Notes: a model not told the origin generated them from the letters alone. A stretch of 64,000 bases of DNA from an uncultured Desulfuromusa sp. (GCF_963675815.1 NZ_OY776574.1:800001-864000), one strand, 5' to 3'; counted from the stretch's first letter, positions 26,875 through 35,480 are shown. Numbers and translations are program-made.

Positions 26875-27780
26875 TTGATAAACAACAGGACGATAAAAGC
26901 AGATCTTCTGCTACTGCTGACTGCGACAATTTGGGGGTTCGCCTTTGTTGCCCAACGAGTCGGGATGGAAAGTGTCGGTCCGTTCACCTTTAATGCCGTT
27001 CGTTTTGCACTTGGCAGCCTCTCATTACTGCCCCTGATCCTGCTACTGCAGAAACGGCAACCACACAATGAGCAGCATGAAGGTAAAAATAAATCTGTTT
27101 TTTGGGGTGGTCTCCTGGCCGGTGGAGCACTGTTTGCCGGTGCTTCATTACAACAGGCGGGACTGGTCTACACCACAGCAGGTAAAGCTGGATTTATCAC
27201 CGGACTTTATGTGTTGATTGTCCCACTTCTCGGACTATTCTGGCACCAGCGTCCCCGGGCAGGAACCTGGCTGGGAGCCATTCTTGCCGCCGTTGGCCTC
27301 TATTTTCTGAGTATCACCAGAGAGTTCAACATCTCTTTTGGAGACCTCCTGGTTTTAATCGGAGCCTTTTTCTGGGCTGGTCATGTGCTCCTGATCGGCT
27401 GGCTGGCACCACGAACCAATTCACTGAAGCTTGCTGCAGCTCAGTTCGCTGTCTGCTCACTGCTCAGTTTTTTGACTGCTTTAACCATCGAAACAATCAG
27501 CATTGCTTCGGTATGGCAGGCTGCCATACCCATTTTCTACGGAGGAATCGGCTCCGTGGGAATTGCCTATACTCTGCAAGTTATCGCCCAACGAGATGCT
27601 CATCCCGCTCACTCAGCTATCATCCTGAGCCTTGAAGGTCTCTTTGCGGCGATTGGCGGTTGGCTGTTATTAGGTGAAGTGCTTTCCCCTCGCGGTCTTT
27701 TTGGTTGTGCTTTGATGCTTGCAGGAATGCTTTTTTCCGAACTCTCCGGTTTTTTCAGCAAACAGAAACCGGTGATATAA
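26875..27780 (+). CDS. EamA/DMT-family transporter
   Basis: A 301-residue protein with ten predicted membrane helices in two EamA repeats (first beginning LLLLLTATIWGFAFVAQRVGMESVGPFTFNAVRFALGSL, second beginning GDLLVLIGAFFWAGHVLLIG). It starts with TTG at 26875 after AAGAG; no in-frame ATG fits the first helix. DMT proteins export small metabolites such as amino acids; the substrate is unknown. Single gene. Confidence 0.9.
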   Translation: MINNRTIKADLLLLLTATIWGFAFVAQRVGMESVGPFTFNAVRFALGSLSLLPLILLLQKRQPHNEQHEGKNKSVFWGGLLAGGALFAGASLQQAGLVYTTAGKAGFITGLYVLIVPLLGLFWHQRPRAGTWLGAILAAVGLYFLSITREFNISFGDLLVLIGAFFWAGHVLLIGWLAPRTNSLKLAAAQFAVCSLLSFLTALTIETISIASVWQAAIPIFYGGIGSVGIAYTLQVIAQRDAHPAHSAIILSLEGLFAAIGGWLLLGEVLSPRGLFGCALMLAGMLFSELSGFFSKQKPVI

Positions 27781-27901
27781 ACCACACCTGAAAATACTCG
27801 AGAAAGTCTTGAAATCATTTTTTAAAGACTGATGAGTCGTAGTCGCTCAAATTTACTCTTGCAGACGCCATCAAATTAATTCCCAGACGTTGTTTTTTCT
27901 G

Positions 27902-27946
27902 TAGCCGGTCAGCGCGAAGTTTATATTTTCCCACACCGACCGGCTA
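27902..27946. repeat. Inverted repeat, possible terminator of a decayed gene
   Basis: TAGCCGGTC (27902-27910) is the exact complement of GACCGGCTA (27938-27946), with a 27-base loop. It lies 120 bases after the EamA gene and just beyond the end of the aldo/keto reductase remnant on the minus strand. Function uncertain. Confidence 0.45.
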
Positions 27947-27965
27947 TGAGCTATGAACGATTTTA

Positions 27966-28133
27966 TTATTTCAGTTTGCCTCCATAGATGGGAAGCTTGC
28001 CGGATTCACTGTAATCCTTGATTTCTTCCATGCTTTTCAGGGGCTCCATATCTTCTTTGGAAATCGAAAAATCGACCTCTGAGTTCTTCTTCATGTGCGC
28101 CGGATTTGCGGTTTTCGATAACGGGGGAAGGTC
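27966..28133 (-). pseudogene. C-terminal remnant of an aldo/keto reductase
   Basis: Read on the minus strand down to the stop at 27966-27968, about 55 residues run PLSKTANPAHMKKNSEVDF, then SISKEDMEPLKSMEEIKDY and a GGKLK end. This is the C-terminal NADP-binding end of aldo/keto reductases (the S-x-T-x-P-A-H-M-K-x-N and DF.IS.EDME elements). Nothing upstream in any frame supplies the barrel, and the next gene starts 100 bases away, so it is a leftover from a deletion. Confidence 0.5.
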
Positions 28134-28204
28134 GCACAAGGCTGTTCCTAGAAGCAGGAATTCTGGACACCGCTGCGCAGGAACGCGAGAGAAAAAGAAA
28201 AAAC

Positions 28205-28238
28205 TTGACCAAACTATTTAGTTGCATATACAACTAAA
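28205..28238 (+). promoter_or_regulatory. Promoter and MarR operator of the marR-like gene
   Basis: TTGACC (28205-28210) and TATACA (28227-28232), 16 bases apart, form a good -35/-10 pair. A perfect palindrome, TTTAGTTG (28217-28224) and CAACTAAA (28231-28238) around a 6-base centre, overlaps the -10 box, as expected for an autoregulating MarR repressor. The ATG follows the -10 by only 8 bases, which would give a leaderless or almost leaderless transcript. Confidence 0.65.
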
Positions 28239-28240
28239 AG

Positions 28241-28702
28241 ATGACTTTTTCATACGACCACAATAAATCCTTGGGATATCTGATCAGTTTGGCCAGAAGG
28301 CTGTTGAGTAACAAACTCGCTATGAGCTTCCATGAAGCGAAGATCGACATGACAACCGAGCAATGGGGAGCCCTTCTTGTGCTGCTTAACGAAGGAGCAA
28401 TGACCCAGGGACAACTTGGCGAGCGGTTACACCTTGAGAAATCCAGCGTAAGTCGGCTGATTGATGGACTTGAAAGACGGAAACGAATCGTTCGCACCAG
28501 AAACCCGCAAGACAGTCGGCAGAAACTTGTTACCCCGACTCCAAAAGCTCTGGAAATGGCGGAGCTTTGCGCTGCCATTGCCAGACCGATTCTCGAAGAA
28601 GCACAATCCGGTATGGCCGAGGATGAGATATTACTTCTAAGATCAATGCTCTCACGCATCATAACAAATCTGGAGAATCAGTCAGACAGGCTGGTACCAT
28701 AA
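28241..28702 (+). CDS. MarR-family transcriptional regulator
   Basis: A 153-residue protein with the MarR winged helix: TEQWGALLVLLNEGAMTQGQLGERLHLEKSSVSRLIDGLERRKRIVRTRNPQDSRQKLVTPT, with the wing Asp-x-Arg pair, flanked by dimer helices. The first ATG is used because helix 1 (LGYLISLARRLLSNKLAMSF) begins at once. It has no ribosome site and sits right behind its operator. The DUF169 gene follows by about 100 bases and may be its target. Confidence 0.88.
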   Translation: MTFSYDHNKSLGYLISLARRLLSNKLAMSFHEAKIDMTTEQWGALLVLLNEGAMTQGQLGERLHLEKSSVSRLIDGLERRKRIVRTRNPQDSRQKLVTPTPKALEMAELCAAIARPILEEAQSGMAEDEILLLRSMLSRIITNLENQSDRLVP

Positions 28703-28805
28703 AAAAACAAAATTTATCTGCACAAAAGAGTATTGGGGAAAATATCGTCTCACCCCTTCCCGTGAAAATGCCGCAGCTCAAAAATAATGAAAAGGAGACA
28801 CTTAA

Positions 28806-29651
28806 ATGATTGATCCATCAGTCCTTGAAGACACGAAAAAGTTTCTGGAGCATCTCGGCTTGAATGAAGAACCTATTGGCGTTTACTATTCTGACGTTAA
28901 ACCTGAAAATGCTTTTGGTCCGAAAGCCGGTCCTCCCATATCCCGCGAACTGGAAGAGCAGGGCCAGATCGATATGCAGGGAGTTTTTCAGAACTTTTCT
29001 TGCGTAATCGGCAATATCTGGCTGGCCAGAAGAAAACATGGCGTCGCTTATATCTCGGCCGAAGACTATGGATGCCCCGGTGGGGTTTTTTACTGCTCCA
29101 TGATAAAGCCCAACCTGAGATTCATTGAGCACTATGTCACCACAGGATTTGAGGGAACACCTATAGAGGGTGAGCGTTATTTGCCCTCGCCCGAAGCAAT
29201 GAGGACATTTCTCGACAAGGTTAATCCCAGAAAGGCCCCGGCAAAATACTGTCTTTTCAAACCATTTTCTCTTTTTACGGAGGATGAAAAACCCGAGTTT
29301 GTTATCTTTTTTGCCCGACCGGAAGTCTTGACCGGACTTTTCATCCAGACGACGTTCACCACGGGGGATGTGGATAGTGTTGCCACACCGTTCGGAGCTG
29401 GTTGTACCAACATTGTCGGCTGGCCACTTTACTATCAGGAGAAGGGCGAAGAAAAAGCAGTTCTTGGTGGCTTTGATCCGTCAGCAAGAAAGTATATGAA
29501 GACCGATGAATTAACCTTTACCGTTCCCTGGACACTGTATGAAAAAATGCTCAAAGCCTTACCTGAATCGATGTTCAACCTCGATGGGGCATGGCCGACA
29601 GTGCGTAAAAAAATAAATCACAGTGCGAAGACCTGGGGTGAAAACGATTAA
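28806..29651 (+). CDS. DUF169 domain protein
   Basis: A 281-residue protein with the DUF169 pattern: LGLNEEPIGVYYSD near the start, a Cys/Gly region EDYGCPGGVFYCSM, and late elements AGCTNIVGWPLYY and FTVPWTLYEKM. DUF169 proteins are common in anaerobes and have no established activity. AAAGGAGA precedes the ATG. Located directly after the MarR gene, which suggests inducible expression. Confidence 0.85.
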   Translation: MIDPSVLEDTKKFLEHLGLNEEPIGVYYSDVKPENAFGPKAGPPISRELEEQGQIDMQGVFQNFSCVIGNIWLARRKHGVAYISAEDYGCPGGVFYCSMIKPNLRFIEHYVTTGFEGTPIEGERYLPSPEAMRTFLDKVNPRKAPAKYCLFKPFSLFTEDEKPEFVIFFARPEVLTGLFIQTTFTTGDVDSVATPFGAGCTNIVGWPLYYQEKGEEKAVLGGFDPSARKYMKTDELTFTVPWTLYEKMLKALPESMFNLDGAWPTVRKKINHSAKTWGEND

Positions 29652-29698
29652 GCTATTCCCCATCATGATTTAGTTGTAGTAGTCGCGGCTACTGCACA

Positions 29699-30430
29699 TT
29701 AACAGTGACTGCAGTGTTTCTGTACCTGTTCAGCAAAATATCTGTTTTTAGCTTCTATATCAGCATCCATGTCGTAAATGTATGTTTCATTTAATTTATC
29801 AACCGTTTCTGTTGCTGGTTTACCTGCCAGTACTGTTTCTCTGCCGGCATTTTGCAGTGCATCTAAATGACCGGAAAGCAGGTCGGGGTGCGTTGCTATC
29901 ATCTGCGATGTCGGAAAGAGGAACTGTTCTATCAGATTATCATCCATGTTATTAAAGATTCTGCTGAAAGTGCTTTCCATTGAAAGCAGGCTTTCTTTTT
30001 CCGGATTACCGCTTAAAAGTATCGTTATCACGTTAAACGTCTTTTTCGTGGCTTTTATATGATAAGTTCTGCCATTTCTAAACTCAAATACAGGGCTGAG
30101 CATAGGCAGGAAGCGTTCGAAAAGTCTTTTGAGATCGCTGGGCATAGTATCGAAGTATACAGGAGCAACAACAAGAAAAAGATCCGCTTCCATTAGTCTG
30201 ATTATGAACTCATTCGCATCATCTTTAAATATGCATTTACCTGGAGTGGCCACGATACATTTGTGACATGCAATACATGACTTGATATCCATCCTTCCCG
30301 GATAAAACACATCAAATTCAGCTCCGGCTGATTCTGCTCCTTTTAGAAAACTGTTCATAAGAATTTCTGAAAAACCCTTCCCCTCTCTGTGGCTTCCGTT
30401 TATAGCAAGTATCGAATATTTCTTTTTCAT
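29699..30430 (-). CDS. Iron-sulfur flavoprotein / NADPH-dependent FMN reductase family
   Basis: A 243-residue protein with a flavodoxin-like N-terminus (ILAINGSHREGKGFSEILMNSFLKGAESAGAEFDVF) that binds FMN, followed by CIACHKCIVATPGKC, a cysteine cluster like that of Isf-type iron-sulfur flavoproteins (about residues 52-66), and APVYFDTMPSDLKRLFERF lining the flavin site. The C-terminus ends HCSHC. It probably transfers electrons in the cytosol, with unknown partner. Its ATG overlaps the stop of the MarR gene upstream, so both are controlled by the operators before it. Confidence 0.82.
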   Translation of the reverse strand: MKKKYSILAINGSHREGKGFSEILMNSFLKGAESAGAEFDVFYPGRMDIKSCIACHKCIVATPGKCIFKDDANEFIIRLMEADLFLVVAPVYFDTMPSDLKRLFERFLPMLSPVFEFRNGRTYHIKATKKTFNVITILLSGNPEKESLLSMESTFSRIFNNMDDNLIEQFLFPTSQMIATHPDLLSGHLDALQNAGRETVLAGKPATETVDKLNETYIYDMDADIEAKNRYFAEQVQKHCSHC

Positions 30431-30882
30431 TGCGGTTTCCTCCCCAAATTATGAGTAAGATAGTCAGAGGCCTTTAGCGACATCTCCTTAAGGTCAGAGA
30501 TCAATACAGTACGACTCTCAGTTGTCATACCCTGCTCGGTCACAGTGCTCCAGTTAAGCAGTATCTCCCAGAACTCATCTTCTATATCTAATGCTTTTTG
30601 TTCTAAGAATATGCGGTTTATTCTAGCATCACGCTCATCCTTTTCTCTTCTGATATATCCGCTTTGTTCCAGCTTTGTTAGTGCTCTGGTAGTGAGAGCT
30701 TTGTCTACATAAATTCTTTGTGTAAGCTCATCCTGTGTGCATCCGTCACTGTCAAAAAGTTCGGCGAGAAATATATACACACCTGAGCTCAGGTCAAATT
30801 TTTTCAAGCTATGGTTCAAGTATAAATTTAGCATCCTTAATAACTTGGCTATATATTTGCCAGATGTTTCTCTTGATTTCAA
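30427..30882 (-). CDS. MarR-family regulator of the flavoprotein operon
   Basis: A 151-residue protein starting with TTG at 30882, which has GGGGAGG six bases upstream; the longer frame to 30915 starts inside an operator. The winged helix reads GCTQDELTQRIYVDKALTTRALTKLEQSGYIRREKDERDARINRIFLE. Coupled by ATGA to the flavoprotein gene. Two palindromic sites lie directly before it, so self-repression is likely. Confidence 0.85.
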   Translation of the reverse strand: MKSRETSGKYIAKLLRMLNLYLNHSLKKFDLSSGVYIFLAELFDSDGCTQDELTQRIYVDKALTTRALTKLEQSGYIRREKDERDARINRIFLEQKALDIEDEFWEILLNWSTVTEQGMTTESRTVLISDLKEMSLKASDYLTHNLGRKPQ

Positions 30883-30902
30883 AGTGCACCTCCCCAGATA
30901 TC

Positions 30903-30945
30903 GTTGACTTGTCAACTAATATAAAAGATAAAGTTGATATGTCAA
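30903..30945 (-). promoter_or_regulatory. Promoter with two MarR operators 30 bases apart
   Basis: GTTGACTTGTCAAC (30903-30916) is a perfect palindrome and TTGATATGTCAA (30934-30945) a near copy, centred about 30 bases (three helical turns) apart. On the minus strand the second supplies a TTGACA -35 box, and a TATATT-like -10 lies between them. The layout fits cooperative repression of the marR-flavoprotein unit. Confidence 0.65.
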
Positions 30946-31240
30946 GTATTAGTCGCTATTTTTATCACAAGACCTCAGTATTTTAACGATACCTTGAATT
31001 CAATTAACCGCGGGCTGGACCTGCGTTTAGGTCAGGAAATACTGGCCGAGCTCTTCGGTGTGTTCGAGTCGAACACTAATATGCTCTGCCCGGATAATCC
31101 TGAATTCTGAAGTCCGGAAATTGGCAGCTGGTCATATCCAGCATTGATTTTTCGGATTGAAAAAGAGCGTGAGTAAGACTAGCAATGAGTTCTAGATCTG
31201 GCCAAACCACTGATCACATATGTCATTTACAGAACAAAAG
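30946..31240 (+). other. Gap with a small unexplained open frame
   Basis: Bases 30994-31110 are open on the plus strand and read NRGLDLRLGQEILAEL, then FGVFESNTNMLCPDNPEF and a stop, with no start codon other than TTG and no ribosome site. It could be the tail of a lost gene. Nothing else is seen. Confidence 0.3.
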
Positions 31241-31270
31241 AAATCCCGCTTGGTCAACCAAGCGGGATTT
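31241..31270. terminator. Strong hairpin, probable terminator
   Basis: AAATCCCGCTTGGT (31241-31254) and its exact complement ACCAAGCGGGATTT (31257-31270) with a 2-base loop. The T run is short on both strands. It lies at the left edge of a gene remnant. Confidence 0.6.
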
Positions 31271-31271
31271 T

Positions 31272-31418
31272 CACCTTGGTGCTGCCATGAATACCGGAAT
31301 GACCAAGCAGCAGATGCAGGGCTTTATCGATGTTCTGACGGATTAGGTTGATAAGGACAAGGCGGAAAATGCTGATAAAATCCTGCAAAAAGTGTTGCAG
31401 CAGCGACAAAATTCCTAA
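31272..31418 (+). pseudogene. C-terminal remnant of a carboxymuconolactone decarboxylase-family protein
   Basis: The plus strand reads HLGAAMNTGMTKQQMQGF, then IDVLTD, a TAG stop, and in the same frame VDKDKAENADKILQKVLQ ending at 31416-31418. HLGAAMNTGMTK.QM is typical of the C-terminal half of CMD/AhpD-like proteins. It has no N-terminal half and an internal stop, so it is broken. Confidence 0.5.
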
Positions 31419-31443
31419 CCGATTGATAAGCTGAGGGTTGAAG

Positions 31444-31716
31444 ATGCTGAAAAAAAGAATCATTCCCGGCCTCTCCATTTTTTTCTTTCTGGGACTGTTT
31501 CCCCTTTTACCTGCATTGGCATGGGGAAGTGGTGACCTGGTGAAATTCCCGGAGAATTATGCAGAGGGTGTTCTCTACACAACCGTTTATCGCGGCAATA
31601 TCAGGGAGAACATTTATGCGGGTGATGAAATGCACCGTCTGGGAATCGGTGTTGCCGGAATAGACAAGATTTCCGAAATGTCAGGTCACGCAAAAGTTGA
31701 TAAGCATGAAAATTAA
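31444..31716 (+). CDS. Small exported protein, apparent P460-like/cyclophilin-like chimera
   Basis: A 90-residue frame from the ATG at 31444, with GAGG upstream and a signal peptide ending PALAWG. Residues about 30-58 (DLVKFPENYAEGVLYTTVYRGNIRENIY) look like the start of cytochrome P460-type proteins, but the rest of that family, including its heme site, is missing. The end (GVAGIDKISEMSGHAKVDKH) resembles the last strand of the cyclophilin-like protein encoded next (KVASGLDKLSELDGKVTFE). I read it as a deletion product fusing two neighbours; it may not be functional. Confidence 0.5.
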   Translation: MLKKRIIPGLSIFFFLGLFPLLPALAWGSGDLVKFPENYAEGVLYTTVYRGNIRENIYAGDEMHRLGIGVAGIDKISEMSGHAKVDKHEN

Positions 31717-32143
31717 GTTGAAGTTGGCAATCCTTATGTTCTTCCTTTTCACCATGGCACCCGCCATCCCGACATTGGGTGGGGAGAAAGAAAAAATGAA
31801 AATCAAAATATCATCCGACCATAAGGTTCTGACGGCGACGCTGCTCGACAACGCGACAAGTCGTGACTTCATGTCGCTGCTGCCGCTAACACTGACTCTG
31901 AAAGATTATGCCGGAACGGAAAAAATCAGTGATCTCCCCCGGAAGATATCTACACAAGGAGCACCCTCGGGCAGCAACCCTTCGGTAGGAGATATTACCC
32001 TCTACGCCCCATGGGGAAATCTGGCAATTTTTTATCGGGATTTCGGCTACGCAGAAGAGCTGATTATCATGGGTAAAGTTGCTTCCGGGCTCGATAAACT
32101 TTCTGAGCTTGACGGGAAAGTGACATTTGAACGCATGGAGTAG
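31706..32143 (+). CDS. Exported cyclophilin-like fold protein
   Basis: A 145-residue protein from the ATG at 31706, with a signal peptide (to about residue 25). The body matches the cyclophilin-like family often named by structure: KIKISSDHKVLTATLLDNATSRDFMSLLPLTLTLKDYAGTEKISDLP, then APWGNLAIFYRDFGY. These small beta-barrel proteins have no proven isomerase activity. It overlaps the end of the chimeric gene by 11 bases. Tagged for the periplasm by its signal peptide. Confidence 0.78.
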   Translation: MKIKLKLAILMFFLFTMAPAIPTLGGEKEKMKIKISSDHKVLTATLLDNATSRDFMSLLPLTLTLKDYAGTEKISDLPRKISTQGAPSGSNPSVGDITLYAPWGNLAIFYRDFGYAEELIIMGKVASGLDKLSELDGKVTFERME

Positions 32144-32243
32144 ACAACCTCGCCTAGACCATACCCGGGCGGCAGCATTCAGAAAATGAAATCGTTGCCA
32201 GTTGATCCGGGACATCAACCAAATTAAGTTCGGACCTTGACTC

Positions 32244-32987
32244 CTAAGTCGATTGTATCCCCATCCGGGATTTAACTTTCGTCAGATAATGACGGGTTTC
32301 TTCCGGCATCTTATCCAGCCCATGTCGATCAACATTTCCCTGCCCCCAGTTGTAGGCCGCCAAAGCCGAGTCAAGATCACCATCATATTTATCCAGCAGC
32401 TGCTTCAGATATTTACTGCCACCAAGAAGATTCTGGCCAGGGTTAAAACTATCCTGAACACCAAGCTCTTCAGCTGTTTCAGGCATCAATTGCATCAAAC
32501 CCTGCGCCCCGACTGGAGAGACAGCAGCAGGATTATAAGCACTCTCAGCCGCCACAACTGAATGAATTAACTCTGGGGCAAGACTGACTTTCTTTGCCAC
32601 ATGATTGATCATTTGATCAATCTCACGGCGATCGCCCTGTTCCGGTTGCAGCAGAGACGGTTGTTGCGTAGCATAATATCTGTCAAGAATATGACTTTTC
32701 TGGGCAACTGTCTTTTCCAGAGATTCAAACTGCCGCAGGTTTGCGAAAAAATCGTCCTCTCCCCTTTCCTCATCTGTTGAGAAAAGCCCATGAAGCAGGT
32801 GCAGCTGTGAATACTTTGCGATCTGTGCTGCTTGAAGTTTTGAATTTTCTAAAGATTTCAAGTCATTAACACTATCATCAAAGACCTGTGTAAATTTATG
32901 ACTCTTTTCATAGGCAGTTTCAAAGGTTATTTTCTGTGGTGATTCCGCCCTGAAAGCACCGACTATTTTTGCTATATCAACACTCAT
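32244..32987 (-). CDS. Lytic transglycosylase, SLT domain
   Basis: A 247-residue protein taken from the ATG at 32987, with GAGG upstream; the longer frame to 33068 has no start signal. The C-terminal SLT domain contains VVAAESAYNPAAVSPVGAQGLMQLMPETAEELGV (catalytic Glu in AAES) and ALAAYNWGQGNV. The N-terminal 120 residues are helical and there is no signal peptide, unlike most housekeeping transglycosylases. Export by another route, such as flagellar, is possible. It cleaves peptidoglycan glycan strands. Confidence 0.85.
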   Translation of the reverse strand: MSVDIAKIVGAFRAESPQKITFETAYEKSHKFTQVFDDSVNDLKSLENSKLQAAQIAKYSQLHLLHGLFSTDEERGEDDFFANLRQFESLEKTVAQKSHILDRYYATQQPSLLQPEQGDRREIDQMINHVAKKVSLAPELIHSVVAAESAYNPAAVSPVGAQGLMQLMPETAEELGVQDSFNPGQNLLGGSKYLKQLLDKYDGDLDSALAAYNWGQGNVDRHGLDKMPEETRHYLTKVKSRMGIQST

Positions 32988-33135
32988 TTTGACCTCGCAA
33001 ATGTCCTCACCATAAACGAAAAAAGCAGCCTGACTTTCTTTTAAGCAAAGTTTGCACCGAAATGTCATTTTCCTGTGGCAAATTTGTTATTTTTCTGCTT
33101 TCCTTTGCAAAAAAATTTCAGAGGAGCATTCATAA

Positions 33136-33924
33136 GTGACCCCGGAAGCCCAAAAAATATTCAACCAGATCAAACGCAAAACCGGAAAAGCAATTGGCGA
33201 TTTCAATCTAATTGAAGAAGGGGACCGCATTGCCGTTGGGGTATCCGGCGGCAAAGATTCTTATATATTGCTACACATTCTTGAAGCTCTCAGAAAAAAA
33301 GCCCCCATTCGGTTTGAACTGATGGCCATCAATATCGACTCCGGATTCCCTGATTACCGGAAGGAGCAGATTGAAAATCATTTACGCCGACATCATTTCA
33401 ATTATCAGATGGTGACAACAAACAGTGACCAGATCATTGAGGAGAAACTTCGTCCGGGAACATCCTATTGCGCATTTTGTGCCCGGCTGCGTCGTGGGGC
33501 CCTCTACTCCCAGGCGGATAAATATGCTTGCAACAAAATTGCTCTGGGCCATCACCTTGATGATTTTATTGAAACACTTCTGCTGAACCAGTTTTATGGC
33601 GGGACATTGTCTGCAATGGCTGCCAAGCTTCAGGCAGACAATGGCAAACATACTGTCATCCGACCGTTGGTCTATACTGAGGAAGCAGAGATTCAAAAGT
33701 TTTGCAATGTGTACGAATTTCCTATCGTCAACTGCTCTTGCCCGGTAGCCGGACAGGAAGATCAGAAACGGCAAAGGATGAAGCGACTCATCAAAGATCT
33801 CGCAGAGGAAATACCGGAAATTCGCAAAAGCATGATTGCCGCCATCAACAATGTTCATCCCCACCAGTTACTGGACAGAAATTTGAGCGATTCTGATAAA
33901 AGTGGAAATATCCCCGACGCTTGA
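33136..33924 (+). CDS. ttcA: tRNA 2-thiocytidine(32) synthetase TtcA
   Basis: A 262-residue protein starting with GTG at 33136 after AGAGGAG. It has the PP-loop GVSGGKDS (about residues 35-42), the cluster motif CAFC (112-115), LGHHLDDFIETLLLNQFYGG, and a further cysteine in NCSCPVAGQ. TtcA binds a 4Fe-4S cluster and thiolates cytidine 32 of some tRNAs. Length is a little short of the E. coli enzyme (311). Stands alone. Confidence 0.9.
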   Translation: MTPEAQKIFNQIKRKTGKAIGDFNLIEEGDRIAVGVSGGKDSYILLHILEALRKKAPIRFELMAINIDSGFPDYRKEQIENHLRRHHFNYQMVTTNSDQIIEEKLRPGTSYCAFCARLRRGALYSQADKYACNKIALGHHLDDFIETLLLNQFYGGTLSAMAAKLQADNGKHTVIRPLVYTEEAEIQKFCNVYEFPIVNCSCPVAGQEDQKRQRMKRLIKDLAEEIPEIRKSMIAAINNVHPHQLLDRNLSDSDKSGNIPDA

Positions 33925-34106
33925 CAATTCAAATCATAAAAGTAAAATATCTGGGAATTTACCCGATCCGGACATCCCCCTTGTCTTATCGCGTGACCAC
34001 TTTTAGGCTGCAAAGAAGCGGTAAAAAAAGATTCAGACTTTATTCTATTGATTCATCGGACTTTTCGCTGATTCAGGTCAGGGGCTGATGAAAAAGGGTT
34101 CAGATT

Positions 34107-34829
34107 TTGAAAAGATATCCATTTCTATCCATGTTACTGATCGCTGTTTTCTTTGCTCTTCTATCGGCATCGGTCATCTGGTTTCAGTCTGACACACAAG
34201 TACAGACAACAAAAAAACCGGAACAAATCGTTCCAGACATCAGTGTCGAAGAGAAAAAGGCCCAGTTTAAAGCGACGATTGTTCCAGCTGTTAATGAGGT
34301 CTATAACGAACTGCTGCAACAGTATCAGGACGTATCTGAACGGGTCCGGACCGATGGTGACAGTGATGATTTAGCCGCGTTAAGACAGCTCTACAAGGCA
34401 GCCAATAATGAAGAACTGCTGATCGCTCTCAAACCACATCCACAGAGCATTGCCCTCGCACAAGCTGCTCTCGAAAGTTCCTGGGCGACTTCCCGTTTTT
34501 TTAAAGAAGCAAACAATGTCTTTGGGATTTGGTCTTTCAAAAAAGATGAACCGCGAATCCCTGCTGCAAAAACCCGTGGCGACAAAACCATCTGGGTCAA
34601 AAAATACGATTCCGTCAAGGATTCGATCCGCGGCTACTATCGCACTTTAGCTCGCGGAGATGCATATGCAGAGTTCAGAACACTTAAAATGGAAACAGAC
34701 AACCCCTATGAACTGGTCAAAAAACTAGACAGTTATTCAGAAAAAGGCGCTGAGTATGGCGAAGAGCTTTCCGCCATTATCCGCTTTAATAATTTTGAAG
34801 AATATGACCAGCCAACAATCAAGCTTTGA
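34107..34829 (+). CDS. Bax-type glucosaminidase domain protein, membrane anchored
   Basis: A 240-residue protein starting with TTG at 34107 after AAGGG. One N-terminal membrane helix (residues 7-26), a charged helical linker, then a glucosaminidase/Bax-like domain: SIALAQAALESSWATSRFFKEANNVFGIWSF with the catalytic-type Glu, then YDSVKDSIRGYYRTLARGDAYAEFR. Such domains hydrolyse peptidoglycan glycosidic bonds in the periplasm. Confidence 0.82.
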   Translation: MKRYPFLSMLLIAVFFALLSASVIWFQSDTQVQTTKKPEQIVPDISVEEKKAQFKATIVPAVNEVYNELLQQYQDVSERVRTDGDSDDLAALRQLYKAANNEELLIALKPHPQSIALAQAALESSWATSRFFKEANNVFGIWSFKKDEPRIPAAKTRGDKTIWVKKYDSVKDSIRGYYRTLARGDAYAEFRTLKMETDNPYELVKKLDSYSEKGAEYGEELSAIIRFNNFEEYDQPTIKL

Positions 34830-34911
34830 ATCTGTATTTGACAAAACATTGAAAACAAACTACCTTGAGCAAACATTACATTAACTTAACTTTATTCTTG
34901 GGGAGGAAATT

Positions 34912-35433
34912 TTGTCGAAAAAATTACTAGTTGGTCTTTTGATCGGATTTATTGCTTTGCTTTCAGGCTGTGGAGGCACAAAAGCTCCAACTGCGTCTCA
35001 TGAATCATCGGCTGCTGCAGTTACGGGAGGTCATATTTCTGTCCTGTCGCTTAGGGGAGACACCGGCAATATGACTCAGGACCAAATTATTGAGTTGAAA
35101 CGGGTGGGAACCTGGATGGATCGCGATATTATCAAACAGTTGAAGCGGGCGGGCTATACCCCAAAACTTTTGAGTTCACGTAAAGAATTCAATGGCTCCG
35201 GTTATTTACTCATCATTGACGTCGATAAATTCAGACCAGGGAACCGAGCTGCCAGAGCCTTTGTCGGTTTTGGTGCCGGTGGCTCATCGCTTGACTTGGA
35301 TTATCAACTGCTGGACAGTCATAACAAACTGGTCACCCAATGGAAAGATGGCGTCGGCTCAAGCAAAGGCGGAACCTACTGTGCTCAAACCCTTAACCGC
35401 AACACCATCAAGCGGCTCAAAGGTCAATTATAA
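34912..35433 (+). CDS. DUF4410-type lipoprotein
   Basis: A 173-residue protein starting with TTG at 34912 directly after GGGAGGAAAT. It has a lipoprotein signal ending in LLSGC and a core with LLIIDVDKFRPGNRAARAFVGFGAGGSSLDLDYQLLDSHNKLVTQWKDGVGS, the glycine-rich region of DUF4410 lipoproteins. Function unknown; probably outer-membrane associated. Ends with a terminator-like hairpin. Confidence 0.72.
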   Translation: MSKKLLVGLLIGFIALLSGCGGTKAPTASHESSAAAVTGGHISVLSLRGDTGNMTQDQIIELKRVGTWMDRDIIKQLKRAGYTPKLLSSRKEFNGSGYLLIIDVDKFRPGNRAARAFVGFGAGGSSLDLDYQLLDSHNKLVTQWKDGVGSSKGGTYCAQTLNRNTIKRLKGQL

Positions 35434-35480
35434 AATAAACGGTAAAACCTGCAAAAATCTGTATTTTTAATGTATATTGC

